A stretch of DNA of 64,000 nucleotides from NCBI RefSeq assembly GCF_031128465.2, contig NZ_CP155618.1, positions 1,249,501-1,313,500 of the forward strand. The letters run 5' to 3'. The first letter of the stretch is position 1. Each line of letters begins with the position of its first letter. Both the position numbers and the translations under genes were made by a program. The notes under the pieces were generated by a model. That model saw nothing but the letters and a program-made list of their open reading frames with translations. It was not told where the DNA came from and searched no databases. Below, in pieces: positions 43,180-52,095 of the stretch. The stretch comes from Mariniflexile litorale (GTDB lineage: Bacteria > Bacteroidota > Bacteroidia > Flavobacteriales > Flavobacteriaceae).

Positions 43180-44796
43180 TTAAAATGCATAGCGTTGTGG
43201 GCCACCACGTCTAATTTCTTCACTAGCAAAAGATTCAAATTTTTTGAAATTTTCACGAAATGCATTGGTTAATTTAAAAGCTGTAGTATAATATGCTTCA
43301 TCATCGTTCCACGTCGCTCTTGGGCTTAACACACTTGTTGGAACACCTGGGCATTCCCTAGGTTGCGCTACCCCAAACACAGAATGTATGTGATAATCAT
43401 CGTAGTTATACAAGCCTAAATCGCCGTTTAAAACGGCATTAATCATGGCTCGGGTATATTTTAGTTTCATACGTGTTCCAACACCATAAGAACCTCCTGT
43501 CCAACCTGTATTTACTAACCACACATTAACACCAGAATCTTTCATTTTCTTACTTAGCATTTCTGCATATTTTGTGGGGTGTAAAGGCATAAAAGGCGCG
43601 CCAAAACAAGCTGAAAAATTAGGGGTTGGTTCTAAAACACCTGCCTCCGTTCCTGCTACTTTAGCTGTATAACCCGATATAAAATGGTAAGCAGCCTGAT
43701 TTGGCGTCAATTTAGAAATGGGAGGCAATACACCAAAAGCATCGGCCGTTAAAAAGAAAATATTTTTTGGATTTTCCCCAATAGAAGGTACTTGGATATT
43801 ATCAATATGAGTAAGTGGGTAACTAACCCTTGTATTTTGTGTAATAGAAGTATCTTCAAACTTTACAGCACCATTTTCATCTAAAATTACATTTTCAAGA
43901 ATCGCTCCTTTTTTTATGGCGTCATAAATTTCAGGCTCGCTATCTCTTGAAAGATTAATAACTTTAGCATAACAGCCACCTTCAAAATTAAACACGGTAT
44001 TTTCTGCCGTCCAACCATGTTCGTCGTCCCCAATTAAGCTTCTATTGGGATCGGTAGAAAGGGTAGTTTTTCCTGTACCCGATAATCCGAAAAAAATAGC
44101 CGTATCACCTCCTTTCCCTACATTAGCACTGCAATGCATTGGCAATGTATTTTTATATACTGGAAGAATAAAATTTAATGCAGAAAAAATACCTTTTTTA
44201 ATTTCTCCAGTATAACCAGTACCTCCAATAAGCGCTATTTTTTTTGTAAAGTTTAAAATAGCAAAGTTATGCTGTCGCGTGCCATCCACTTCAGGATTAG
44301 CCATAAACCCAGGAGCATTAACTACAGTCCATTCTGATTCAAAATTTTTTAATTCCGCATCTGTGGGTCGTAAAAACATATTATAAGCAAACTGATTACT
44401 CCAAGGATATTCATTAATAACTCTAATATTCAATTTGTAATCATCATCGGCACACGCATAACAATCTCTAACAAAAATCTCCTTATTAGATAAATAGTCC
44501 GCTACTTTATCATATAAAGCATCAAACTTGGCTGCATCAAATGGTATGTTGATGTTTCCCCACCACACCTTGTCTTTCGTAATAGCATCTTCTACAATAA
44601 ATCGGTCTTTTGGAGAACGCCCTGTAAATTCACCTGTATTAACCGCAAGAGCTCCAGAAGAAGCTTCAACAGCTTGACCTTTTTCTATCGCAATGTCATG
44701 AAGTTGTTCAGGGGCTAATTGATACTTAATTTTAGCATTTTTTATTCCATATTTTTCCAACGAAATTGTCTTTGAAATCTGGTTATAGTTTGTCAT
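43180..44796 (-). CDS. pckA: Phosphoenolpyruvate carboxykinase (ATP)
   Basis: 538 residues. The ATP-type kinase motifs 'FFGLSGTGKTTLSTDPNRSLIGDDEHGW' run in one stretch (P-loop GLSGTGKTT plus the metal-binding Asp pair), with 'GEFTGRSPKDRFIV', 'NVGKGGDTAIFFG' and 'WLVNTGWTGGSYGVG' around them. It converts oxaloacetate to PEP for gluconeogenesis. Single gene with a -7 box just upstream at 44823-44830. Confidence 0.97.
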   Translation of the reverse strand: MTNYNQISKTISLEKYGIKNAKIKYQLAPEQLHDIAIEKGQAVEASSGALAVNTGEFTGRSPKDRFIVEDAITKDKVWWGNINIPFDAAKFDALYDKVADYLSNKEIFVRDCYACADDDYKLNIRVINEYPWSNQFAYNMFLRPTDAELKNFESEWTVVNAPGFMANPEVDGTRQHNFAILNFTKKIALIGGTGYTGEIKKGIFSALNFILPVYKNTLPMHCSANVGKGGDTAIFFGLSGTGKTTLSTDPNRSLIGDDEHGWTAENTVFNFEGGCYAKVINLSRDSEPEIYDAIKKGAILENVILDENGAVKFEDTSITQNTRVSYPLTHIDNIQVPSIGENPKNIFFLTADAFGVLPPISKLTPNQAAYHFISGYTAKVAGTEAGVLEPTPNFSACFGAPFMPLHPTKYAEMLSKKMKDSGVNVWLVNTGWTGGSYGVGTRMKLKYTRAMINAVLNGDLGLYNYDDYHIHSVFGVAQPRECPGVPTSVLSPRATWNDDEAYYTTAFKLTNAFRENFKKFESFASEEIRRGGPQRYAF

Positions 44797-44822
44797 AATA
44801 GTAATTAAAATTATGTATTACG

Positions 44823-44830
44823 CAAAATTA
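44823..44830 (-). promoter_or_regulatory. -7 box of pckA
   Basis: TAATTTTG on the minus strand, 27 bp before the pckA start. No clear -33 TTG. Confidence 0.4.
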
Positions 44831-44857
44831 ATATATTATTTTTATATTTTTCTTATT

Positions 44858-45244
44858 TTAATGTTTAATTTTTAAGAAATTAACAAAAAGTATTACCCAT
44901 GACATTATCAAAAGCAAACCCCCTATAGGTGTAATAAAACCAATTATTTTAAAATCAAAAGCTGTTAAAGCATTTGTTGCTAAGCCATAAATGGACCCAG
45001 AAAATAACAAAACACCTATTAAGGTTAAATAATAAATTCTCTTTTTATTTTTTTGTCTAATAAGCACTGTACTGCCTACAAACAATAATAAAATAGCATG
45101 GTACATTTGGTAGCGAACCCCAGTCTCAAAGGTTTGTTGTGCTTCTATAGAAATTAATTCTTTTAAACCATGTGCACCAAAGGCGCCTAAAATAATACCT
45201 ATGATCCCTAAAATGGAAGCTGTAACTAATATTGCTTTGTTCAT
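44858..45244 (-). CDS. DUF423 membrane protein
   Basis: 128 residues from ATG 45244, where the family begins ('AILVTASILGIIGIILGAFGAHGLKELI'); the longer frame adds 41 unrelated residues crossing toward the glyS terminator. Four helices with 'FETGVRYQMYHAILLLFVG' and 'SGSIYGLA' are the DUF423/YwdK signature. Inner-membrane protein of unknown role. It lies between pckA and glyS on the same strand. Confidence 0.92.
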   Translation of the reverse strand: MNKAILVTASILGIIGIILGAFGAHGLKELISIEAQQTFETGVRYQMYHAILLLFVGSTVLIRQKNKKRIYYLTLIGVLLFSGSIYGLATNALTAFDFKIIGFITPIGGLLLIMSWVILFVNFLKIKH

Positions 45245-45375
45245 ATGAATGTGTTGTTTATATACTAAATTGCTTATGATTTGAATTAATTTCTGCGTAA
45301 TTACTTTATAAATATGCTTTTCCAAAGATTTTGATGAATGGTTCTGCAAAATCTGGTTAAGCATCACAATAACAA

Positions 45376-45401
45376 AAAACCCAAGCGTAGGCTTGGGTTT
45401 T
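45376..45401 (-). terminator. glyS terminator
   Basis: A perfect 11-bp stem AAAACCCAAGC/GCTTGGGTTTT with GTAG loop, 33 bp beyond the glyS stop, followed on the minus strand by a T-run. Confidence 0.9.
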
Positions 45402-45433
45402 TGATAAATGATATTTCTACTTTCGCCAGAATA

Positions 45434-46975
45434 TTACATTTTCATTAACCAAGTACGCACATCAACTTCTTGCTTAATAATATTTCTTAAATCTTCAATT
45501 TTCACACGTTCTTGTTCCATAGAATCTCTATGACGAATAGTAACGGTGTTATTTTCTAAAGTATCATGATCTACAGTAATACAAAATGGTGTACCATTGG
45601 CATCTTGCCTTCTGTAACGGCGTCCTACAGCATCTTTTTCATCATAGTCTACATTGAAATCCCATTTTAAATCGTCTACAATTTGTTTTGCGATTTCTGG
45701 CAAACCATCTTTCTTAACCAATGGCAACACTGCTGCTTTAATAGGAGCCAAAACTGCTGGCAGTTTTAAAACGGTTCGTGTGGTATTATTTTCAAGCTCT
45801 TCTTCAACTAATGAATTAGAAAAAACAGCTAAAAACATACGATCTAAACCTATAGATGTTTCTAAAACATATGGTGTATAGCTTGCATTTGCTTCATGAT
45901 CAAAATACTGTAATTTTTTACCTGAGAATTTTTCATGTTGCGATAAATCGAAATCGGTGCGCGAGTGAATACCTTCTAGTTCTTTAAACCCGAACGGGAA
46001 TTTAAATTCGATATCGGTGGCTGCATCGGCATAATGTGCTAATTTTTCATGGTCGTGAAAACGGTAATTTTCGGTTCCCAAACCTAAACTTAAATGCCAT
46101 TTCATTCGGGCTTCTTTCCAATGCTCAAACCATTCTTTTTGAGTGCCTGGTTTGATAAAAAACTGCATTTCCATTTGTTCAAACTCACGCATTCTAAAAA
46201 TAAATTGTCTTGCAACAATTTCGTTTCTAAAAGCTTTACCTGTTTGTGCTATTCCGAAAGGAATTTTTAAACGTCCTGTTTTTTGAACATTTAAAAAGTT
46301 TACAAAAATACCTTGAGCCGTTTCAGGACGTAAGTATAAATCCATTGCACTTTCGGCAGAAGCCCCTAATTTAGTACCAAACATTAAGTTAAACTGCTTA
46401 ACATCGGTCCAGTTTCTGCTCCCAGTTAATGGGTCGGCAATTTCTAACTCTTCGATGAGTGCTTTAACGTCAGCCAAATCTTCGTTTTCTAAAGATTTTG
46501 CCATACGCGAAAGCGTGGTCTTTATTTTTTCTTGGTATTCTACAACACGGGTATTGGTTGTAAGAAATTCTTCTTTATTAAAAGCATCACCAAAACGTTT
46601 CGCTGCTTTATCGACTTCTTTATCAATTTTTGCTTCAATTTTAGCACAATAGTCTTCAATTAAAACATCGGCTCTATAACGCTTTTTCGAATCTTTGTTA
46701 TCAATTAAAGGGTCGTTAAATGCATCAACGTGTCCTGAGGCTTTCCAAGTAGTTGGATGCATAAATATTGCAGCATCAATACCTACAATATTATCGTTCA
46801 TCTGCACCATGGCTTTCCACCAGTAGTCACGTATGTTCTTCTTTAATTCTGCACCATTTTGTGCGTAGTCGTAAACTGCACTTAATCCATCGTAGATTTC
46901 ACTACTTTGAAACACGTAACCATACTCCTTTGCATGAGAGATTACTTTTTTAAATTGATCGTCGTTATTTGCCAT
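45434..46975 (-). CDS. glyS: Glycyl-tRNA synthetase, dimeric (alpha2) class II type
   Basis: 513 residues of the single-chain GlyRS also found in eukaryotes, Gram-positives and Bacteroidetes (E. coli has the alpha/beta form). Motifs: 'YVFQSSEIYDGLSAVYDY', 'LYLRPETAQGIFVNF', motif 2 'AFRNEIVARQFIFRMREFEQMEMQFF', and motif 3 'ETSIGLDRMFLAVF'. The C-terminal anticodon-binding domain starts about 415 ('KLPAVLAPIKAAVLPL'). Charges tRNA-Gly. A -7 box directly precedes it. Confidence 0.97.
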   Translation of the reverse strand: MANNDDQFKKVISHAKEYGYVFQSSEIYDGLSAVYDYAQNGAELKKNIRDYWWKAMVQMNDNIVGIDAAIFMHPTTWKASGHVDAFNDPLIDNKDSKKRYRADVLIEDYCAKIEAKIDKEVDKAAKRFGDAFNKEEFLTTNTRVVEYQEKIKTTLSRMAKSLENEDLADVKALIEELEIADPLTGSRNWTDVKQFNLMFGTKLGASAESAMDLYLRPETAQGIFVNFLNVQKTGRLKIPFGIAQTGKAFRNEIVARQFIFRMREFEQMEMQFFIKPGTQKEWFEHWKEARMKWHLSLGLGTENYRFHDHEKLAHYADAATDIEFKFPFGFKELEGIHSRTDFDLSQHEKFSGKKLQYFDHEANASYTPYVLETSIGLDRMFLAVFSNSLVEEELENNTTRTVLKLPAVLAPIKAAVLPLVKKDGLPEIAKQIVDDLKWDFNVDYDEKDAVGRRYRRQDANGTPFCITVDHDTLENNTVTIRHRDSMEQERVKIEDLRNIIKQEVDVRTWLMKM

Positions 46976-46979
46976 AGTG

Positions 46980-46987
46980 CAAAAATA
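46980..46987 (-). promoter_or_regulatory. -7-like box of glyS
   Basis: TATTTTTG on the minus strand, only 5 bp before the ATG, so transcription would begin at or near the start codon. Confidence 0.35.
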
Positions 46988-47052
46988 AAAAACCGTACCA
47001 AACTAAATGCCTTCTTTGTTAAAAATTAAGTGTGAATTTGCTTATTTTTAAA

Positions 47053-47144
47053 TGCGTTAGGGATTGAAGCAATTGTTTGAGCTCTTTTTGCGACGGAAGA
47101 AGCAAAAAAGCGAGTGCGTAAAGCCCGACCCTTGTGGTAACGCC
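47053..47144 (+). repeat. Dispersed GCGTTA element, copy C
   Basis: A 92-bp element between divergent glyS and comF. It keeps the GCGTTA/TAACGC ends, GGGATTGAAGC, GCGAG and AAAGCCCGACCCTTGTGG blocks, but its inner arm is different: CTTTTTGC pairs with GCAAAAAAG, in place of the CCCCG/CGGGG arm of copies B and D. It ends 19 bp before the comF start. Confidence 0.85.
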
Positions 47145-47163
47145 AAAAATTATTATTGATTTT

Positions 47164-47841
47164 ATGCTTAAACCCATAATTGATTTGTTATTCCCAAAAG
47201 TATGCTACGCATGCCTGAACTTACTAAATGATAATGAAGATACTATTTGCGTAAACTGCCGACATGATTTACCTGTAACTAATTTTCATTTAGATAATGA
47301 TGACACCGTTAAAAAAGTGCTTTATGGACGTGCAAATATTGAAAACGCCACCGCACTTTTTAGATTTGAGAAAAAAGGGCTCGTACAGCAGCTTATTCAT
47401 GGATTGAAATACAAAGGTTATGAAACTATTGGTTATTCTCTAGGAAATTGGCTCGGTGGCGAGTTAAAAACCCTTGATAATTATAAAACGGTAGATGTGG
47501 TGATACCTGTGCCTTTACACAAAAAGAAGCTTATTAAGCGAGGTTATAATCAAGTTGAAAAATTTGGACAACAAATTGCTGAAGCTTTAGAAGTTGATTA
47601 TAAAGACGATATTCTTATAAAAGTAACCAACACCAGCTCGCAAACTATTAAAAACAGATTATCTCGCTGGAACGATACTAATGAATTATTCGCTATAAAA
47701 AACTTAGATGCCATTGAAAACAAACACATTCTTTTAGTTGATGATATTATAACTACAGGTGCAACTTTAGAGGCTTGTATAAACGTGTTAAACAACGCAA
47801 AAAACATAAAAATAAGTATTGCCACCATAGCAATAGCCTAA
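47164..47841 (+). CDS. ComF family phosphoribosyltransferase-like protein
   Basis: 225 residues from ATG 47164; a GTG at 47134 lies inside the dispersed element and is rejected. A Cys4 zinc ribbon ('VCYACLNLL..DTICVNC') leads to a PRTase domain with the PRPP loop 'HILLVDDIITTGATLEAC'. 'PVPLHKKKLIKRGYNQVEKFGQQIA' is the ComF hallmark. ComF acts in DNA uptake or recombination in naturally competent bacteria; many Bacteroidetes carry it without known competence. Confidence 0.93.
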   Translation: MLKPIIDLLFPKVCYACLNLLNDNEDTICVNCRHDLPVTNFHLDNDDTVKKVLYGRANIENATALFRFEKKGLVQQLIHGLKYKGYETIGYSLGNWLGGELKTLDNYKTVDVVIPVPLHKKKLIKRGYNQVEKFGQQIAEALEVDYKDDILIKVTNTSSQTIKNRLSRWNDTNELFAIKNLDAIENKHILLVDDIITTGATLEACINVLNNAKNIKISIATIAIA

Positions 47842-47871
47842 AGAGTTAACCGTTATATCTTTAAAATTATG

Positions 47872-47879
47872 TAGGTTTG
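47872..47879 (+). promoter_or_regulatory. -7 box of the Ig-like lipoprotein gene
   Basis: TAGGTTTG, 19 bp before the ATG at 47899. Confidence 0.4.
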
Positions 47880-47898
47880 TAAAAAATTAAAATTGGTG

Positions 47899-49512
47899 AT
47901 GAACAAAACCCTTTCAAGTTTTATTTTATTGATTTTTTTAGGCCTTGTTTTTGTAAACTGTGCCAACAGAGGAACACCTGATGGTGGACCAAAAGATGAA
48001 ATGCCTCCTAAAATTGTAGAAGAACTTCCAAAGAATTATAATACTAATTTTAAAGGCAAGATTATTAAAATTTATTTTGATGAGTATGTTAAAATTAAAG
48101 ACATACAAAAACAACTCATTATTTCTCCTCCAATGACTTACCCTCCAGAAATTACGCCGCTTGGAGGTGCTAGCAAATACATTACTATTAAAATTTTTGA
48201 TACGCTACAACCTAATACCACCTATGCGTTTAATTTTGGAAACAGTATTACGGATAATAATGAAGGCAACCCCTATCCGTACTACCGATATGTGTTTTCC
48301 ACGGGGAGTTATATCGATTCACTAAGTGTAAAAGGGACTATTGTTGATGCTTTAAAAAGACAACCCGAAACATTTGTAAATGTGGCACTTTACGAAGTAG
48401 ATTCAACATTTACCGATTCTATTATTTATAAAAACCCACCTAAATACATTACCAATACACTCGATAGTGTCACTACATTTTCTATTGAAAACATTAAAGC
48501 TGGCAAGTATATGCTCATGGCTTTAAAAGATGGAAATGCCGACAATAAGTTTCAACAAAAAACCGATCAAATAGCCTATTACAAAAGCTTTATTACTGTA
48601 CCCACCGATACTCTTTACACACTTAAGTTATTTAAGGAAGAACTCGATTTTAAAGCAGTACGACCGGCTTTGGTAGCGACCCAAAAAATAGCTATTGGCT
48701 ATGAAGGTGATTATAGTAAAATGAAAATTAATGTAAAGTCTGAAACACCTCCCGATTTTGAACACCGCATTACTAAAGATGAAAAAACAGACACCCTTTA
48801 CTACTGGTATAAACCCAAATTTGAAGCCGATTCTCTTATTTTAAACGTTTCTCATGCCAATTTTAATTTTGATAAAGACTATACTGTAAAAATTAGAAAA
48901 CAAAAAAAAGATTCGCTAACTATTAAAACCATTTCATCTGGAGTTATAGGTCTAGAACAACCGTTTAAAATTCGCGGAAGCATTCCTTTTGTTAGTTTTG
49001 ACACCTCCAAAGTTAATCTTATTGATAAAGACTCAACAAAAGTTAGTTTCGCTACTGAATTTGATTCTATTAACAATACTTACGCTTTCAACTTTAAGAA
49101 AACAGAAGCGAATAGTTATAAAATGCTTGTACTACCAGAAGCTTTTACTGATTTTTTTGATAACAAAAGTGATACTCTAAAATTTAATTTAAGCACGGGA
49201 AAAGCATCGGATTTTGGTTTTGTCCGTTTTACCCTAGTTAATGCAAACTACCCACTTATTGTACAATTAACTAATGAAAAAGGCGATGTAAGAGCTGAAA
49301 AATACACTACAAAACCAGAAACTATCGACTTCTTAAATTTACAACCAAGTACTTATTATATTAGAGTGATTCATGATGCTAACGGCAATGGCATATACGA
49401 CACGGGTAGTTATCTTAAAAAAATACAAGCTGAACGGGTTAGTCACTTTAAAGAAATAGAAGTCCGTGCTGATTGGGGTTATCCAGAAACCCTTGAGTTT
49501 ACTTCAGAGTAA
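47899..49512 (+). CDS. Large lipoprotein with N-terminal bacterial Ig-like (SbsA-type) domain
   Basis: 537 residues from ATG 47899 (TTG and GTG just upstream ignored). Lipobox '..GLVFVNCANRG' makes it a likely lipoprotein. 'GGPKDEMPPKIVEELPKNYNTNFKGK' and 'IKIYFDEYVKIKDIQKQLIISPPM' are the SbsA Ig-like start used in a Bacteroidetes family; the C-terminal 'YYIRVIHDANGNGIYDTGSYLKK' with 'ERVSHFKEIEVRADWGYPETLEF' recurs there too. Role unknown, perhaps envelope or gliding associated. Tail-to-tail overlap of 14 bp with the nitrilase gene. Confidence 0.85.
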   Translation: MNKTLSSFILLIFLGLVFVNCANRGTPDGGPKDEMPPKIVEELPKNYNTNFKGKIIKIYFDEYVKIKDIQKQLIISPPMTYPPEITPLGGASKYITIKIFDTLQPNTTYAFNFGNSITDNNEGNPYPYYRYVFSTGSYIDSLSVKGTIVDALKRQPETFVNVALYEVDSTFTDSIIYKNPPKYITNTLDSVTTFSIENIKAGKYMLMALKDGNADNKFQQKTDQIAYYKSFITVPTDTLYTLKLFKEELDFKAVRPALVATQKIAIGYEGDYSKMKINVKSETPPDFEHRITKDEKTDTLYYWYKPKFEADSLILNVSHANFNFDKDYTVKIRKQKKDSLTIKTISSGVIGLEQPFKIRGSIPFVSFDTSKVNLIDKDSTKVSFATEFDSINNTYAFNFKKTEANSYKMLVLPEAFTDFFDNKSDTLKFNLSTGKASDFGFVRFTLVNANYPLIVQLTNEKGDVRAEKYTTKPETIDFLNLQPSTYYIRVIHDANGNGIYDTGSYLKKIQAERVSHFKEIEVRADWGYPETLEFTSE

Positions 49513-50278
49513 ACTTGTCTTTATCATCCAAAAACTTAAGTTTATTTCGATAAAAATTAATGTGATTCCGGTCTAAAGTAACCACCTCCACCTGCTCTCT
49601 ATTTGGTTTTATGGTGGTTATGGCATTACCCAACACATCATAAACAGCCGAGTTACCTGAGTATTCATTTTGTTCTTCATCCAGTCCCACCCTATTTACA
49701 CCAATAGTATAGCATATATTTTCAATGGCTCGTGCTTTTAGTAAAGTATCCCATGCTAAAACCCTAGGCTTGGGCCAATTAGCAACATATAACAGTGCGT
49801 CGTAATTTTCTACATTTCTCGCCCAAACAGGAAAGCGTAAATCGTAACAAATCAAAGGACAAATTTTCCAACCTTTATAGTTTATAATTATTTTTTCGAT
49901 ACCTGCTGAATATACCTTATCTTCACCTGCAAGCGTGAAGGTGTGTCTTTTATCATAAGTAGTAATGGCACCCGATGGTTCTACAAAAATCAGACGATTA
50001 TAATATGCATTGTCTTCAGAAATAATAAGACTCCCAACCATTGCAGCACCTACTTTTGATGCTTGTTTTTGCATCCAAGCTACAGTTTTACCATCCATGG
50101 TTTCAGCAACTGTTTCGGCATTCATTGTAAAACCTGTTGTAAACATTTCAGGCAACACAATAACATCTACTTCTTTTAAAATATTATCAATTTTCTCTGA
50201 AAAATTTTTACGGTTTTGTTTAGGGTTTTCCCAAACCAGATCCGATTGTATTAAGGCTACTTTTAGTTGGTCTTGCAT
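49499..50278 (-). CDS. Omega-amidase (nitrilase superfamily, YafV type)
   Basis: 259 residues. The Glu-Lys-Cys triad is visible: E in 'DVIVLPEMFTTGF', K in 'TYDKRHTF', C in 'CPLICYDLRFPVWARN'. 'CYDLRFP' is the form of YafV omega-amidases, which hydrolyse alpha-ketoglutaramate to alpha-ketoglutarate. It lies near a methionine aminotransferase gene on the same strand, as expected for methionine salvage. A small coiled-coil gene lies between them. Confidence 0.9.
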   Translation of the reverse strand: MQDQLKVALIQSDLVWENPKQNRKNFSEKIDNILKEVDVIVLPEMFTTGFTMNAETVAETMDGKTVAWMQKQASKVGAAMVGSLIISEDNAYYNRLIFVEPSGAITTYDKRHTFTLAGEDKVYSAGIEKIIINYKGWKICPLICYDLRFPVWARNVENYDALLYVANWPKPRVLAWDTLLKARAIENICYTIGVNRVGLDEEQNEYSGNSAVYDVLGNAITTIKPNREQVEVVTLDRNHINFYRNKLKFLDDKDKFTLK

Positions 50279-50298
50279 ATATCGATTAAAGGTTGGAG

Positions 50299-50766
50299 CT
50301 AAAGTTTTCTTTTTGTTTTATCAACATCATCTTTTAAATTTTGTATTTTTTTCAACCATTTGGTTTCATCATTAGGCGATAATTTACCTTTCTTTTTTAA
50401 CTTTTCGAACTTCGCTACGGCATCTTCATAATCTTCACTAACATCTTCAAATTTAGACCGTACTTTTTCTTTAGCTTTTAATTCTTTTTCAGCTTTTTTC
50501 TGTTTCTTTTCAGCTTTTTTTTGCTCTTTTTCGGCTTTTTTTAAGGCTTTACTAGCTTCCATTCGTTCTTCATCTAAGGCCTTTTGCTTATTAAAAGCTT
50601 CCCATACACCTTTTTGGTCCTTAACCGAAAGCGTTGTGGTTACATCTGCTTTATCTAGTAAGATCGTTTTTCCTTTAATTTTGTAAGTTATTCCATTAAA
50701 ACTGACTTCTTGAGCTTGGGCGCTTACAACTAAGCCTAAATATAATAATACTGTTAATAATTTCAT
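50299..50766 (-). CDS. Secreted Lys/Glu-rich coiled-coil protein
   Basis: 155 residues, not assigned to a family. Signal peptide (1-18, '..GLVVSAQA'), a short beta-like segment ('VSFNGITYKIKGKTILLD'), then a long coiled coil of Lys/Glu/Ala heptads (about 75-150). It sits 20 bp upstream of the omega-amidase gene and downstream of the aminotransferase. It may be a periplasmic structural or chaperone-like protein; no evidence beyond layout. Confidence 0.7.
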   Translation of the reverse strand: MKLLTVLLYLGLVVSAQAQEVSFNGITYKIKGKTILLDKADVTTTLSVKDQKGVWEAFNKQKALDEERMEASKALKKAEKEQKKAEKKQKKAEKELKAKEKVRSKFEDVSEDYEDAVAKFEKLKKKGKLSPNDETKWLKKIQNLKDDVDKTKRKL

Positions 50767-50902
50767 TTGCTTTTTTATTTGTTTTTTAATGGAACTTTGT
50801 TAGAATCGTTCTTGAAATAGAATATTTATTTTGAATGTTTCATACTTTTGCACTTAAAACATTGTATTAGTCTAGATTTTTAAATGCACAAAAAGGTACG
50901 CA

Positions 50903-52048
50903 TTAAATTTTACTTAATATCTCTGCTGCTTGTTTTAAAGTGTCATCTGTTTTTGCAAAACAAAAGCGAAGTACTTTATTATCTAAATTATCGCTATTGA
51001 AAACTGACAAAGGGATGGAAGCTACACCATATTCCATAGTTAACAGCTTCGCAAAATCAACATCGTATTCTTGGGTTATTTCAGAATAATCTAACACCTG
51101 AAAATACGTACCTGTTGATGGCGTAAATTTAAACCTCGAATCTTTGATTAAATGTAGAAATAAATTCCGTTTCTTTTGATAAAAATCTGATAATTCTAAA
51201 TAATGTTTTGGTTCCTGCATATAATCTGCAATGCCCTTTTGAGTGGGATGGTGAATGCAAAACACATTAAACTGATGCACCTTAATAAACTCCTGTATCA
51301 ATTCCTTTGGTGCACAACAATAACCAATGCGCCAACCTGTGTTATGAAAGGTTTTACAAAAAGAACCAACAACAAAAGTTCGCGACTTTAAATCGGGAAA
51401 CAAACACGCACTTTGATGGGATTCGCCATCATAAATCATGTGCTCGTAAACCTCGTCACTTAACACAATAATATTGGTGTTTCTGGTTAAATTTTCCAAC
51501 TGAAGCATATCGTTTTTTGAAAAAACGGAGCCTGTTGGATTGTGAGGCGAATTGATAATAATCATTTTAGTTCGACTATTAATCTTCTCCTTCACTTCTT
51601 GCCAATTCACTTTAAAATTAAGAGCTGCATACAGTTGAATGGCCACTACTTTTCCACCATTTAATTCTACATTTGGTTCGTAACTATCATACGCTGGTTT
51701 AAAAATAATAACTTCATCATGCTGGTTTATAAAGGTTGAAATAATGGTAAAAATAGCCTGAGTTGCACCGGCAGTAACGGCTATTTCATTTTCAGGATGG
51801 TAAGCTATAGCATGAAGTAACTCGTATTTTTTAGCAATGGCTTTACGAAGTTCTAAATTGCCAAGCATCGGCGCATATTGGTTGTAACCGGAATTCATCG
51901 CCTTAGAAACTAAATCGATTAGCTTTTGATCACTTTTAAAATTAGGAAAACCCTGAGATAAATTAATAGCATTGTGTTTAGTAGCCAAACTACTCATTAC
52001 TGAAAAAATGGTAGTCCCTACGTTCGGTAGTTTCGATTGGTGTTGCAT
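50903..52048 (-). CDS. Methionine aminotransferase (PLP fold type I, YbdL/MsaT-like)
   Basis: 381 residues. 'KLPNVGTTIFSVMSSLATKHNAINLSQGFPNF' is the signature of the kynurenine/methionine aminotransferase group; the PLP Lys is in 'GSFCKTFHNTGWRIGYC', with 'INSPHNPTGSVF' and 'LSDEVYEHM'. It would transaminate 4-methylthio-2-oxobutyrate to methionine, using glutamine. The omega-amidase gene downstream would remove the other product, alpha-ketoglutaramate, pulling the reaction forward. Confidence 0.93.
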   Translation of the reverse strand: MQHQSKLPNVGTTIFSVMSSLATKHNAINLSQGFPNFKSDQKLIDLVSKAMNSGYNQYAPMLGNLELRKAIAKKYELLHAIAYHPENEIAVTAGATQAIFTIISTFINQHDEVIIFKPAYDSYEPNVELNGGKVVAIQLYAALNFKVNWQEVKEKINSRTKMIIINSPHNPTGSVFSKNDMLQLENLTRNTNIIVLSDEVYEHMIYDGESHQSACLFPDLKSRTFVVGSFCKTFHNTGWRIGYCCAPKELIQEFIKVHQFNVFCIHHPTQKGIADYMQEPKHYLELSDFYQKKRNLFLHLIKDSRFKFTPSTGTYFQVLDYSEITQEYDVDFAKLLTMEYGVASIPLSVFNSDNLDNKVLRFCFAKTDDTLKQAAEILSKI

Positions 52049-52095
52049 TTATCTTGGTTTTCAGGTTTTGATATTGGGTTTTAGGTGCTTCTAAA

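Noticed and set aside
44858-45367. Longer 169-residue start for the DUF423 protein
   Set aside because: The added 41 residues have no family match and run close to the glyS terminator; ATG 45244 fits the family.
47134-47163. GTG start extending comF into the dispersed element
   Set aside because: ComF proteins begin near MLKPIIDLLFPK; the extra ten residues come from repeat DNA.
50884-51000. Plus-strand reading frame antisense to the end of the aminotransferase, downstream of a TACTTTTG box at 50843-50850
   Set aside because: No homology, lies wholly opposite a conserved gene, and the box lacks a -33 TTG at proper spacing. Treated as chance.
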